A DNA stretch of 64,000 nt, taken from the NCBI GenBank assembly GCA_964493325.1, contig CAZBMD010000008.1:1-64000 (forward strand). Direction: 5' to 3'. The first letter of the stretch is position 1. Each line of letters opens with the position of its first letter. The notes under the pieces are model-generated. The model was not told the origin of the DNA and did not search any database. It saw only the letters and a list, made by a program, of their open reading frames with translations. The translations under genes were made by a program, and so were the position numbers. The stretch is from CAZBMD01 sp964493325 (GTDB lineage: Bacteria > Babelota > Babeliae > Babelales > RVW-14). Shown here in pieces: positions 1 through 7,739 of this stretch.

Positions 1-516
1 CGTATCTTAATTTTTAGAGGTCCTCTAAACTCAGGTAACTTTTTATCGTTACCTTCTCCGTAAATGTCAAAGACGATAATTTTTTTTACTACTTCTTTCT
101 GCAATCGTTACTGCAATCTTTCATCGTGTTAGTATTATATATTTTTCTTTTTAACATTTCAAGTGAAATTTTCATCTTTTTTTACATATATTTTTAGCAC
201 TTAAAAAATATTGCCTGAAAATTACACAATGCCATGTATTTTTTGAAAAACATCTTTGGCGAATCGTTTTGCATGTCAACGAGAAGTATTATAAACAAAC
301 CTCATCTCAAGTAAAGAAAAAGTTTTATCTTTTTTAAGCCAAAGAGATAATTACTTAAAAACTCTCCAAAATGACAATCGCAAAACTTAGATTTCTAGGT
401 AAGTATTTATTTCAAATTAAAAATACAAGACAGCATTTATTGATTTTAATTGATATGTGCTTATTATTAATATTTACAAATAAAATATTGCCTTGTTTTA
501 GTCCAGGGGGATTATT
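1..516. other. Non-coding AT-rich region with two inverted repeats
   Basis: No convincing gene is visible. Near the left edge are two short inverted repeats: 13-29 (8-bp arms TTTAGAGG/CCTCTAAA around one base) and 33-54 (7-bp arms AGGTAAC/GTTACCT, 8-nt loop). Neither is followed by a clear T-run on the plus strand. They may be the 3' end signals of a gene left of the window or protein-binding sites. The rest is A/T runs. A promoter for the gene at 517 must lie in the right part, but no -35/-10 pair stands out. Confidence 0.5.
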
Positions 517-1179
517 GTGTTTCGCTCTATTTCTTTATTCCTGATTTTTTCGCTTTATTCACATGCTTTGCCTGCAAAATACCGAAATCATGGAACAATT
601 AGTCGCCTAGGCAAGATTATAACATCTCCAATGCGCTCTATCGGACAAACTGTTCAAGCCTCTAAACAATACATATATGAGAATTTTCACATCGTAGAAA
701 AAAACTCATTCTATAGATCTGCACAATTGTCACCAAAGCGTCTTGCTTACTACATAAGAAAATACGGGATTAAAACGGTTATTAACTTGCGAGGCGAAAA
801 CCCCAATGAACAATGGTGGCAACATGAGCAAAGCATTGTTCAAAGAAATCAGGTTAAATACTACAACATACCGATGTCAGCAAACAGGCTCACATCAAAG
901 GAAAATCTTCTAACGCTTCTTGATAGCTATGATAATGCACAACTTCCAATACTTGTTCATTGCTATAGCGGCATTGATAGAACAGGCGAAGCTGCTGCAA
1001 TCTGGGTCATGGAAAAAATGGGTAAGAGCAAACGAAAAGCTTTAGCACAACTGTCTATCTTTCATCGACATCTTGCTTTTAGATATCCAGCAAAATCATT
1101 CCTCATCAATATATGGCAGGGACGAAACTGGCTTATCAATAATTACAACCATTTAAACTATCCACAATTTGCTTCTTAG
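517..1179 (+). CDS. Exported dual-specificity/tyrosine phosphatase-like protein (copy 1)
   Basis: A 220-residue protein of the cysteine-based protein tyrosine phosphatase superfamily. The CX5R signature is complete: C149 and R155 in HCYSGIDRTGEA. An upstream FYRSAQLS segment followed by YGIKTVINLRG is typical of the Siw14/DSP-like bacterial subgroup. The first 20 residues (hydrophobic, ending SHALPA) look like a signal peptide, so the enzyme should act outside the cytoplasm. The start is GTG with a GGGGG Shine-Dalgarno-like run at 506-510. A paralogue follows 114 bp downstream with the same architecture. The substrate is unknown: phosphoproteins, phosphoinositides or another phosphate ester are all possible. 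Confidence 0.85.
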   Translation: MFRSISLFLIFSLYSHALPAKYRNHGTISRLGKIITSPMRSIGQTVQASKQYIYENFHIVEKNSFYRSAQLSPKRLAYYIRKYGIKTVINLRGENPNEQWWQHEQSIVQRNQVKYYNIPMSANRLTSKENLLTLLDSYDNAQLPILVHCYSGIDRTGEAAAIWVMEKMGKSKRKALAQLSIFHRHLAFRYPAKSFLINIWQGRNWLINNYNHLNYPQFAS

Positions 1180-1293
1180 ATTTTTAACGCTAACTTCTTG
1201 ATTTCTGTTAACAGCCAGACCTACACTCAATCTCACATACAACATAGTCATAATAACTTATGTACACCTTCAAAATATCGATAGGGGTTACAC

Positions 1294-2106
1294 ATGAAAC
1301 TTACTGTTCGCCTTCTAATTTTTTCGCTCGGGGCGTTTTCATATTCAATAACTTATGGAGAGGCTGTTAACATCGAAATAGGAAAACTATCAGTAGATAT
1401 ACACATCAAAAACATGGCCGACCTGTCCATTCCCGAACAACAACTCGATCGTCAAAATAAATCGCCAGCCAAAGGATTTTTTCAAGAACTCCAGGTGCTC
1501 TTGCATAATCACGTAGCACCCGATGATAATTTTCTCATGGTTGATGATGGAAACTTCTATCGATCAAGGCAACTAACAACCGAAAAACTCGAGCAATATA
1601 TTAATATTTTTAAGATTAAAACAGTGGTCAACCTAAGAAAAAGCGCAGCAAGAACTAATGAAGGTAAAGCAGAAGAAGCTCTTTGTAAACGCCTTGGTGT
1701 AGACTTCAACCATGTTCCTATGAATGCAAAGAGGATGCCTGCCAAAGAAACACTTTATGCCTTGCTTGATATATTTGATAATGCTCCACGTCCCATTATT
1801 GTACACTGCAAAGCTGGAGCCGATAGAACAGGACTTGTAGCTGCACTATGGGTCCTTGATCAAATGGGGCGTAGCAGGCCTGAAGCAGCTCAACAACTAG
1901 CAACAACTTATGGGCACAGCCCTTGGCGCCTGCCGGCCATGGATTTTTTCCTCTCAATTTGGGAAGGAAGATATTGGCTCCATGAACAGTACAATCCTGC
2001 AAACTATCCACAATTCACAAAATTACTCCCGCTCCTTGCAGAATCAACAAAAAAAATCGCTCATCATGAAGAGTCAGCTCAACCTTCTGCTGTAGATCAA
2101 AAATAG
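1294..2106 (+). CDS. Exported dual-specificity/tyrosine phosphatase-like protein (copy 2)
   Basis: A 270-residue paralogue of the preceding gene. The phosphatase loop is HCKAGADRTGLV with C172 and R178. The shared blocks FYRSRQL, KIKTVVNLR and VPMNAKRMPAKETL align with the first copy. A hydrophobic N-terminus (about residues 1-22) suggests export. About 50 residues between the signal and the catalytic domain are absent from copy 1, and the C-terminal tail is longer and polar. The ribosome site is AGGGG. The stop lies 13 bp before the sugar kinase gene, so the two may be cotranscribed. Tandem duplication is the simplest origin of the pair. Confidence 0.85.
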   Translation: MKLTVRLLIFSLGAFSYSITYGEAVNIEIGKLSVDIHIKNMADLSIPEQQLDRQNKSPAKGFFQELQVLLHNHVAPDDNFLMVDDGNFYRSRQLTTEKLEQYINIFKIKTVVNLRKSAARTNEGKAEEALCKRLGVDFNHVPMNAKRMPAKETLYALLDIFDNAPRPIIVHCKAGADRTGLVAALWVLDQMGRSRPEAAQQLATTYGHSPWRLPAMDFFLSIWEGRYWLHEQYNPANYPQFTKLLPLLAESTKKIAHHEESAQPSAVDQK

Positions 2107-2119
2107 AGAGGCATACAAA

Positions 2120-3235
2120 GTGAAGATATTAACTATTGGTGGCGCTACTCAAGATATCTTTCTCAACTTTCAAGGCGCAGACAGCATAAGTATTACAAAA
2201 AAAGATGGAGTATCTCACTTTATGCTTTTTGAATCAGGTGAAAAGATTGAAGTTGATAACCTTGCAGTATTAACTGGCGGCGGCGCAACAAACGCCGCCG
2301 TCTCTTTTAAAAGACTGGGATTTCAAACAAGTTGCCTGTGTGCCGTTGGATCAGATAGTGCGGGCAGCGAGGTAGTCAAAGAACTTACACTCGAAGGCAT
2401 TGATACTCAGCCTATTCAAATTTCAAGCAAAGATAAAACAGCAGTATCCTATATTATAAGTACGCTCCAAAATGAACGAACTATATTTGTTTTTAGAGGA
2501 GCTAATCGATCACTCGATCTTACGGGATTTTCTTTTGAAGCTCTCCCCTCTTTCAACTACCTCTATATAACATCATTAACAGGCAACGCAAGCACCCATC
2601 TGCCGTGGCTCACCACTCAAGCAAAAAAACTAAATATTCCGGTGGCAATTAATCCTGGAACAAGCCAACTTGCCCAAGGCACAGCAACTCTCAAAAAAAG
2701 TTTATGTAATATAGATATCCTTATTATGAACTATTCAGAGGCAAAAACGTTTATGTTCGCGCTTGTAGGCATCGAAGAAGAATACAAAAGTATTCTTGCA
2801 GAATATGGTCAGATGAACCAATGCAAAGCTGACGATCAAAAACCATATCTGCTAGAAAGTCCTATTCCCTATGAAAATATCTATTTTAGTATCAAAAAAT
2901 TCTTCACCCAAATGCTTAAAATGGGGCCAAAAATAGTAGTAATTACTAACGGATGCAATGGGGTCTATGTTGCTACCGGCAAAGAAGGCTTTTTTCACCC
3001 AAGCATTAAAACGAATGTTGTTGATACGGTTGGCGCAGGAGATTCTTTTGGATCCTGCTTTGTTGCAAGTATCATCAAAGGAATGTCTGTTCAGGATGCA
3101 CTGCGAAACGGCGTTATAAACAGCGCATCAGTCCTTCAATTTGTTGGCGCCAAACAAGGACTACTAAAAGAACATCAATTACGTGAAAAAGTTACACAAG
3201 TCCCATCTAATCTCATACAAAAATTTGAGATATAG
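2120..3235 (+). CDS. PfkB-family carbohydrate/nucleoside kinase
   Basis: A cytosolic ribokinase-like kinase of 371 residues that transfers phosphate from ATP to a sugar or nucleoside. The C-terminal signature DTVGAGDSFGSCF supplies the catalytic Asp and anion hole. The N-terminal GG motif is in LTGGGATNAAVSFKRLG. The protein is longer than ribokinase (about 310), with an insertion around residues 215-255. The start is GTG with a GAGAGGC ribosome site. The specificity (ribokinase, adenosine kinase or fructokinase type) cannot be read from the motifs. It sits 13 bp after the second phosphatase and 2 bp before the PilN-like gene, which suggests one transcript. Confidence 0.85.
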   Translation: MKILTIGGATQDIFLNFQGADSISITKKDGVSHFMLFESGEKIEVDNLAVLTGGGATNAAVSFKRLGFQTSCLCAVGSDSAGSEVVKELTLEGIDTQPIQISSKDKTAVSYIISTLQNERTIFVFRGANRSLDLTGFSFEALPSFNYLYITSLTGNASTHLPWLTTQAKKLNIPVAINPGTSQLAQGTATLKKSLCNIDILIMNYSEAKTFMFALVGIEEEYKSILAEYGQMNQCKADDQKPYLLESPIPYENIYFSIKKFFTQMLKMGPKIVVITNGCNGVYVATGKEGFFHPSIKTNVVDTVGAGDSFGSCFVASIIKGMSVQDALRNGVINSASVLQFVGAKQGLLKEHQLREKVTQVPSNLIQKFEI

Positions 3236-3237
3236 GC

Positions 3238-4302
3238 ATGATGCGCTTACGCCCCGACAAGGTTATATCCGTAGAATTTCAAGATACTCAACTTATATTG
3301 AGCACTCTCCAACTGACTCATAAAAAATTTAAAATCATTACCCAGCAACATATTCCTTTAACCAACCTTGAAGTGGCAAGCGGTATAATTTTTAACCAAT
3401 CCAATATCGCTCGCTTCATTAAAGAATTTATGCATAACCACAACCTAGCAAGGTGCAAGGCCTATATTTTTGCGCCTTCTACCGCAAACAACTCAATTCC
3501 CGAAGCCTTTCTCACGCTTCAAAAAACGCTATGCGTTGCCAAAACAGGCGCTTGCGTGGAGCGCGTAAGCTCATCATCACTAGAAATGCACCTGCAAGCA
3601 ATTGCTCCAGCAACACAAGGCCTTCGCTCACTGTTTTATAGCGGCAACAATTTACTTACTATACTGGAGCCCCCAAAAACAACCCTCCCCAAAATCATTC
3701 TTCTAAGCGTTTTTTCTCTATTCATTGTGGGAAGTACCCTTGGATACTGCTACCAACAAAATATCGCCAAACAAATAACAACAATTACCAATGCAAATTC
3801 ATCACTTACAACCTCATTACAAGCTCTATCGTGTAAGCAAAAAGATCTTGATGAGGTCCATATCAGCAATGCCAGCACTCAAAAAGCAATTTCTAAATTT
3901 AAAAATATCCGGACAATGCAACCGTATCCTTTCCAGCTTCTTTCTGTAATCTCTCAAACCATACCCCAGCAGACAGTTCTAACATCTCTGAACGTGGGAC
4001 AAGAGGGTAATCAAATTTCTAAAAAAACCCTGCCTGAAGAAAACAAACCCCAAAAACTCAACCAACCCTTAAATAAAAAGCTTCCTATAATGCTGCACGG
4101 CAAAACAAAAGAAGCCCATGAAATTACTTCCTTTATTGACGCCCTTACAAATCAACCTTTTCTCAAAAAAGTTTCTTTAGTTAGTATCAATAAGATTAAG
4201 CACCAAAAAACCAAATCTTTGAGCAAAAAAAAGCGCAAATCGTCATTTTGCTATCTTTTCCAAGTCAGTGCGCTTTTTTCAGACCCCTCAACCTCAAACT
4301 AA
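3238..4302 (+). CDS. PilN-like type IV pilus inner-membrane assembly protein
   Basis: A 354-residue bitopic protein. Residues 1-145 are soluble and weakly resemble the end of an actin-like PilM or GspL cytoplasmic domain. Residues 152-172 form one strong transmembrane helix, followed by a coiled-coil stretch and then a PilN-like periplasmic domain (FQLLSVISQTIPQQTVLTSL, later FIDALTNQPFLKKVSLVSI). A lysine-rich segment near residues 305-345 interrupts the C-terminus. In type IV pilus machines PilN bridges the cytoplasmic PilM ring and periplasmic PilO/PilP. PilO-, PilP-, PilQ- and PilB-like genes lie at 26.9-31.3 kb, not here. The assignment rests on architecture, not on strong motifs. Confidence 0.6.
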   Translation: MMRLRPDKVISVEFQDTQLILSTLQLTHKKFKIITQQHIPLTNLEVASGIIFNQSNIARFIKEFMHNHNLARCKAYIFAPSTANNSIPEAFLTLQKTLCVAKTGACVERVSSSSLEMHLQAIAPATQGLRSLFYSGNNLLTILEPPKTTLPKIILLSVFSLFIVGSTLGYCYQQNIAKQITTITNANSSLTTSLQALSCKQKDLDEVHISNASTQKAISKFKNIRTMQPYPFQLLSVISQTIPQQTVLTSLNVGQEGNQISKKTLPEENKPQKLNQPLNKKLPIMLHGKTKEAHEITSFIDALTNQPFLKKVSLVSINKIKHQKTKSLSKKKRKSSFCYLFQVSALFSDPSTSN

Positions 4303-4329
4303 GAATTTTTCTCATCTCGAGCCTGTAAT

Positions 4330-4358
4330 TTGCTCAGGGTTATTTTTTTTGATATGAT
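4330..4358 (+). promoter_or_regulatory. Candidate sigma70-like promoter of rpsA
   Basis: TTGCTC (4330-4335), a 17-bp spacer, then TATGAT (4353-4358). Transcription from here would give a leader of roughly 120 nt before the rpsA start codon. Confidence 0.55.
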
Positions 4359-4386
4359 ATGGTTCGTACAAATGGCATTTTAGCCG

Positions 4387-4471
4387 CGTTAAATTTTTAT
4401 GTTTAACGAGTATTAGAGTATCGTTGTTAGTTTAACCAGTTAACTTTAAGTACAGGACGTTCGATCCTGTA
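4387..4471 (+). promoter_or_regulatory. Structured 5' leader of rpsA
   Basis: The leader between the candidate promoter and the start codon holds two perfect 7-bp inverted repeats: CGTTAAA/TTTAACG at 4387-4408 (8-nt loop) and TACAGGA/TCCTGTA at 4451-4471 (7-nt loop). The second ends six bases before the AGAGGA ribosome site. Ribosomal protein S1 represses its own translation through leader hairpins in Escherichia coli. A comparable role here is inference. Confidence 0.45.
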
Positions 4472-4488
4472 GTTACAGAGGAATGTTA

Positions 4489-6372
4489 ATGCAAAAGCAT
4501 AGACTAAACTCGAAGTTTTCCGCGATTCTCAATTCTGAGCTTATCGACGAAAAATTTCAGCTCAGTGAACCCCAACAAGCCGAACTTACTTCTCTTTACG
4601 AAGATGTCTCTGGCAAGTTCCAATTAGGCAAAGTTATTTCAGGTATCGTCATTACTAAAGATAGTAATGGAGTTCTTGTTAATATTGACTACAAATCTGA
4701 TGGCCTAATTCCAAATTACGAATTTTCAGATTACGAATTAAAAAGAATCAATCTTCATGACACCATTGAAGTTCTTCTTGATAGACTTGAAGATGAAAAC
4801 GGTTCAGTGATTCTTTCATACCAAAAGGCTAAGGCTCTCAAGGCTTGGGATAAAATCTCAGAACTTGCAGCTAAAGATGAGCCTGTACGCGGTATTGTCA
4901 CCCACAAAGTTAAAGGTGGCCTTAACGTTGACGTTGGTATCCCTGCATTCCTTCCTGGATCACAAGTTGATACTCAGCGTGTAAACGATTTTGATCAATT
5001 TGTTGGCCAAGAAGTAACCTGCAAAATCTTAAAGGTAAACAAAAAACGCGGCAATATTATTATCTCTCGCCGTAAGTACCTTGAAGAGCAACGCTTTGAA
5101 GATAAAAAGAAGGCTCTTGACGTTATTTCTGAAGGACAAGTTCTTCAGGGTGTTGTTAAGAATATCACCAGCTACGGCGTTTTTGTCGACGTTGGCGGTA
5201 TTGATGGACTTCTTCATATTACCGATATGTCATGGGGCCGCATTGCGCACCCAAGCGAATTGGTAAAAATTGGAGATACCATCACCGTTAAAGTTATCTC
5301 ATTTGATAAGAAGCATGAAAAAATCTCTCTGGGCATGAAGCAGCTTGCTGCAAACCCTTGGGAACATGTTGATGCAAAATACCCTGTTAACAGCAAAGTT
5401 ACAGGTCGCATCTCCAGCATCACCGACTACGGCCTTTTTGTTGAAGTTGAAAAAGGTGTTGAAGGACTTGTACACATTTCCGAAATTTCATGGACCGAAC
5501 GCATCAATAACCTTTCAAAGCATTTTACTTTGAACAGCGAAATTGAAGCATTGGTTGTTGCTCTTGATAAAGACAACCGAAGAATGTCATTGAGCATTAA
5601 ACAGCTCAGCGAAGATCCTTGGAAGATGGTTGCTGCTAAATTCAATGTTGGCGACACAATCAAAGGCAAAATCAGCAACATTACCGATTTTGGTCTTTTT
5701 GTTCAGCTCCTTGAAGGCGTTGATGGCCTTGTTCATATCTCCGACATTTCATGGACAGATCATGTAACACATCCAAGCGATCGCTACAAAAAAGGCGATC
5801 TTATCGAAGCAGTTATTCTTGCTGTTGATCCAGAAAACCGCAAGGTTTCTCTTGGCATCAAACAACTTGAAAAAGATCCTTGGACAAACGTTGCTCACGA
5901 ATATGTTGTTGGCAGCATGGTTGAAGGAACTGTTTCAAAGATCACCAACTTTGGCGCTTTTGTTAAACTTCCAACAGGCATTGAAGGTCTTGTTCATATT
6001 TCTGAACTTGCTGACAGCGATGTTGCAAAAGTTGAAGACATTCTTAAAGTTGGTCAAGCTTCATCATTCCGTGTTATTAAAGTTAACGCAGAAGAGAGAA
6101 AACTTGGTCTTAGCCTGAAGCCAGCGCGTGAATCTCGTCAACAAGACACAGAATCACGTCCAGCTCAACACGAAGCGTCTGAGCATCAAGTAGCTCAACC
6201 GCAATTCGTGCGTGAACCGCGTCAGCAGCAGGTTAGACAGCCTCGTGAAAAGAGTTTTGATGACTCTCGAAGCGCGAAGCCTAAAGATCAACCAGTAGCG
6301 AAAAGTGCATTGCAGCAGGCTCTTGAAGAACACGCTGCAAAAATCAAAAAACAAAACGATGATAAAGAATAA
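4489..6372 (+). CDS. rpsA: Ribosomal protein S1
   Basis: The 30S protein that helps mRNA bind the ribosome. It has six S1 (OB-fold) repeats; the last four are close copies with the pattern G..V.G.V..IT.YG.FV....G..GLLHI..(I/M)SW. The first two repeats are diverged, as usual for S1, where they bind the ribosome. A tail of about 80 residues rich in Gln, Arg, Glu and Lys follows the last repeat. ATG at 4489 is preferred over ATG at 4483 because AGAGGA (4477-4482) is correctly spaced only for the former. The gene has a structured leader and lies 2 bp before ndk. Confidence 0.96.
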   Translation: MQKHRLNSKFSAILNSELIDEKFQLSEPQQAELTSLYEDVSGKFQLGKVISGIVITKDSNGVLVNIDYKSDGLIPNYEFSDYELKRINLHDTIEVLLDRLEDENGSVILSYQKAKALKAWDKISELAAKDEPVRGIVTHKVKGGLNVDVGIPAFLPGSQVDTQRVNDFDQFVGQEVTCKILKVNKKRGNIIISRRKYLEEQRFEDKKKALDVISEGQVLQGVVKNITSYGVFVDVGGIDGLLHITDMSWGRIAHPSELVKIGDTITVKVISFDKKHEKISLGMKQLAANPWEHVDAKYPVNSKVTGRISSITDYGLFVEVEKGVEGLVHISEISWTERINNLSKHFTLNSEIEALVVALDKDNRRMSLSIKQLSEDPWKMVAAKFNVGDTIKGKISNITDFGLFVQLLEGVDGLVHISDISWTDHVTHPSDRYKKGDLIEAVILAVDPENRKVSLGIKQLEKDPWTNVAHEYVVGSMVEGTVSKITNFGAFVKLPTGIEGLVHISELADSDVAKVEDILKVGQASSFRVIKVNAEERKLGLSLKPARESRQQDTESRPAQHEASEHQVAQPQFVREPRQQQVRQPREKSFDDSRSAKPKDQPVAKSALQQALEEHAAKIKKQNDDKE

Positions 6373-6374
6373 TC

Positions 6375-6782
6375 ATGGAAAAAACATTTGCAATCATTAA
6401 ACCCGACGCGGTCAAAGCCAAATATACTGGCAAAATTATTGACCGTATCGAGGCTGAAGGCTTTGAAATTCTTGGCATGAAAAAGCTCCACATGAGCAAA
6501 CGTCAAGCCGAGCAATTTTACGCAGTACACAGTGAACGCGGCTTTTTTGGAGAACTTGTTGACTTCATGTCATCAGGTCCGGTCGTTGTGATGACCCTTC
6601 AAAAAGATGGCGCTATCAAGGCATGGCGTGATTTGATGGGTGCAACAGACCCTGCTAAAGCTGAAGCTAATACCTTGCGCAAAGAGTTTGGCGCAAGTGT
6701 TGGCGAAAATGCTACACACGGTTCTGATGCTCCAGAAACAGCTGCTCAGGAGATAGCATTCTTCTTTCCTGAACTTGCTTAA
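6375..6782 (+). CDS. ndk: Nucleoside diphosphate kinase
   Basis: A cytosolic enzyme that passes the gamma phosphate from one NTP to any NDP through a phosphohistidine. At 135 residues it matches the family length. The N-terminal KTFAIIKPDAV and the active-site NATHGSDAPETA (catalytic His) are intact, as is the SERGFFGELVDFM segment. The start codon lies 2 bp after the rpsA stop, so the two are translationally close and share the strong terminator at 6798-6845. Confidence 0.97.
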   Translation: MEKTFAIIKPDAVKAKYTGKIIDRIEAEGFEILGMKKLHMSKRQAEQFYAVHSERGFFGELVDFMSSGPVVVMTLQKDGAIKAWRDLMGATDPAKAEANTLRKEFGASVGENATHGSDAPETAAQEIAFFFPELA

Positions 6783-6797
6783 ATTCAGCATAACGTA

Positions 6798-6845
6798 ACA
6801 AGAAAAGCGGCGGTAACTAATTTACCGCCGCTTTTCTTGTTTTTG
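6798..6845 (+). terminator. Intrinsic terminator after ndk
   Basis: A perfect 19-bp stem (6798-6816 with 6822-6840) closed by a 5-nt loop, with GGCGG/CCGCC at its core, followed by a T-rich tract. It ends the rpsA-ndk transcript. Confidence 0.93.
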
Positions 6846-6887
6846 AGGATCTCATATCGCTAGATTTATGCAAAAAGGAGAAGCCTT

Positions 6888-7736
6888 GTGCATAAATACT
6901 ATTATCTTCTGTTTCAAATAGGCGTAACTATTATATTTGCGCTTTCTTCTGCTCAGCCAGTTGTTATTTTAGTGCATGGATCATTTGCCAGCGCAGCAGC
7001 ATGGAGCAGGCCTGGAGGTGACTTTTTTGAAGCTCTTGAAAAACAGGCCCTCACCCTTAATCACAAACTTATCAACTTTTGTTGGTCAAGCATGCCGCTT
7101 GAATCAGAAATAAAAAAAGCAGGGGAATCTCTTGCCAAACTCATAGCAAGCTACCCTGCTCAAGAAGAAATCATTTTAATTGGGCACAGCCATGGCGGCA
7201 ATGTCATTCTCGCTGCAAGTTCTCACCTTGCAAAACAAGAAGCCTCTACAGTATTTGAATTTGATAAGCAAGCAGGTATCTTTGTTACCAAGCCTTTAGA
7301 AGATAATCTTATGCATACTTTTTCTCTGATGCATACAACCAAAACGATTACTCCTCGGCACATATCAAAAGTTTTTCTACTTGGAACTCCAATTGATACA
7401 ACAAAATTTACACCGGATATGACAGTAATTAAAAACTTAATTCTTTTCTATTCTGATGGAGATCGAATTCAATCGGTATTGGGATCCTTTAACAGAACCC
7501 TACCTCCTCACTCTAGACGCATCAATTTAAAAGTCGAAATCCCACCTCTAGATCAGCGAGGCATATCGCCTTCACACTCAGAATTGCATGACACATCAAT
7601 AGCTCACTGGATTTTATACATTCCTGAAAAACTGCAGCAACTCATGGTTGGCAACTTTGATAAGTGCTGTTATGGGAAAGACGGGCTTGTAATTTTCCAA
7701 AGCCCGTCTTTCCCAATTTTTCAACTCATAGCCTAA
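6888..7736 (+). CDS. Exported alpha/beta hydrolase (lipase/esterase-like)
   Basis: A 282-residue alpha/beta-hydrolase fold protein. The nucleophile elbow is GHSHGG and the oxyanion strand is VVILVHGSFAS. The first 22 residues form a signal peptide (hydrophobic core, ending SSAQP). A His near the C-terminus in SPSHSELHD is a candidate for the triad. The start is GTG with AAGGAG upstream. The last 20 or so codons overlap a perfect 15-bp terminator hairpin at 7674-7714, so the C-terminal tail is encoded by the terminator and may not be conserved. Substrate unknown. Confidence 0.8.
   Translation: MHKYYYLLFQIGVTIIFALSSAQPVVILVHGSFASAAAWSRPGGDFFEALEKQALTLNHKLINFCWSSMPLESEIKKAGESLAKLIASYPAQEEIILIGHSHGGNVILAASSHLAKQEASTVFEFDKQAGIFVTKPLEDNLMHTFSLMHTTKTITPRHISKVFLLGTPIDTTKFTPDMTVIKNLILFYSDGDRIQSVLGSFNRTLPPHSRRINLKVEIPPLDQRGISPSHSELHDTSIAHWILYIPEKLQQLMVGNFDKCCYGKDGLVIFQSPSFPIFQLIA
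7674..7721 (+). terminator. Intrinsic terminator overlapping the 3' end of the hydrolase gene
   Basis: A perfect 15-bp stem (7674-7688 with 7700-7714, 11-nt loop), then AATTTTT. It lies inside the reading frame, 22 bp before the stop codon. On the minus strand no T-run follows, so it serves the plus-strand gene. Confidence 0.8.
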
Positions 7737-7739
7737 TAA

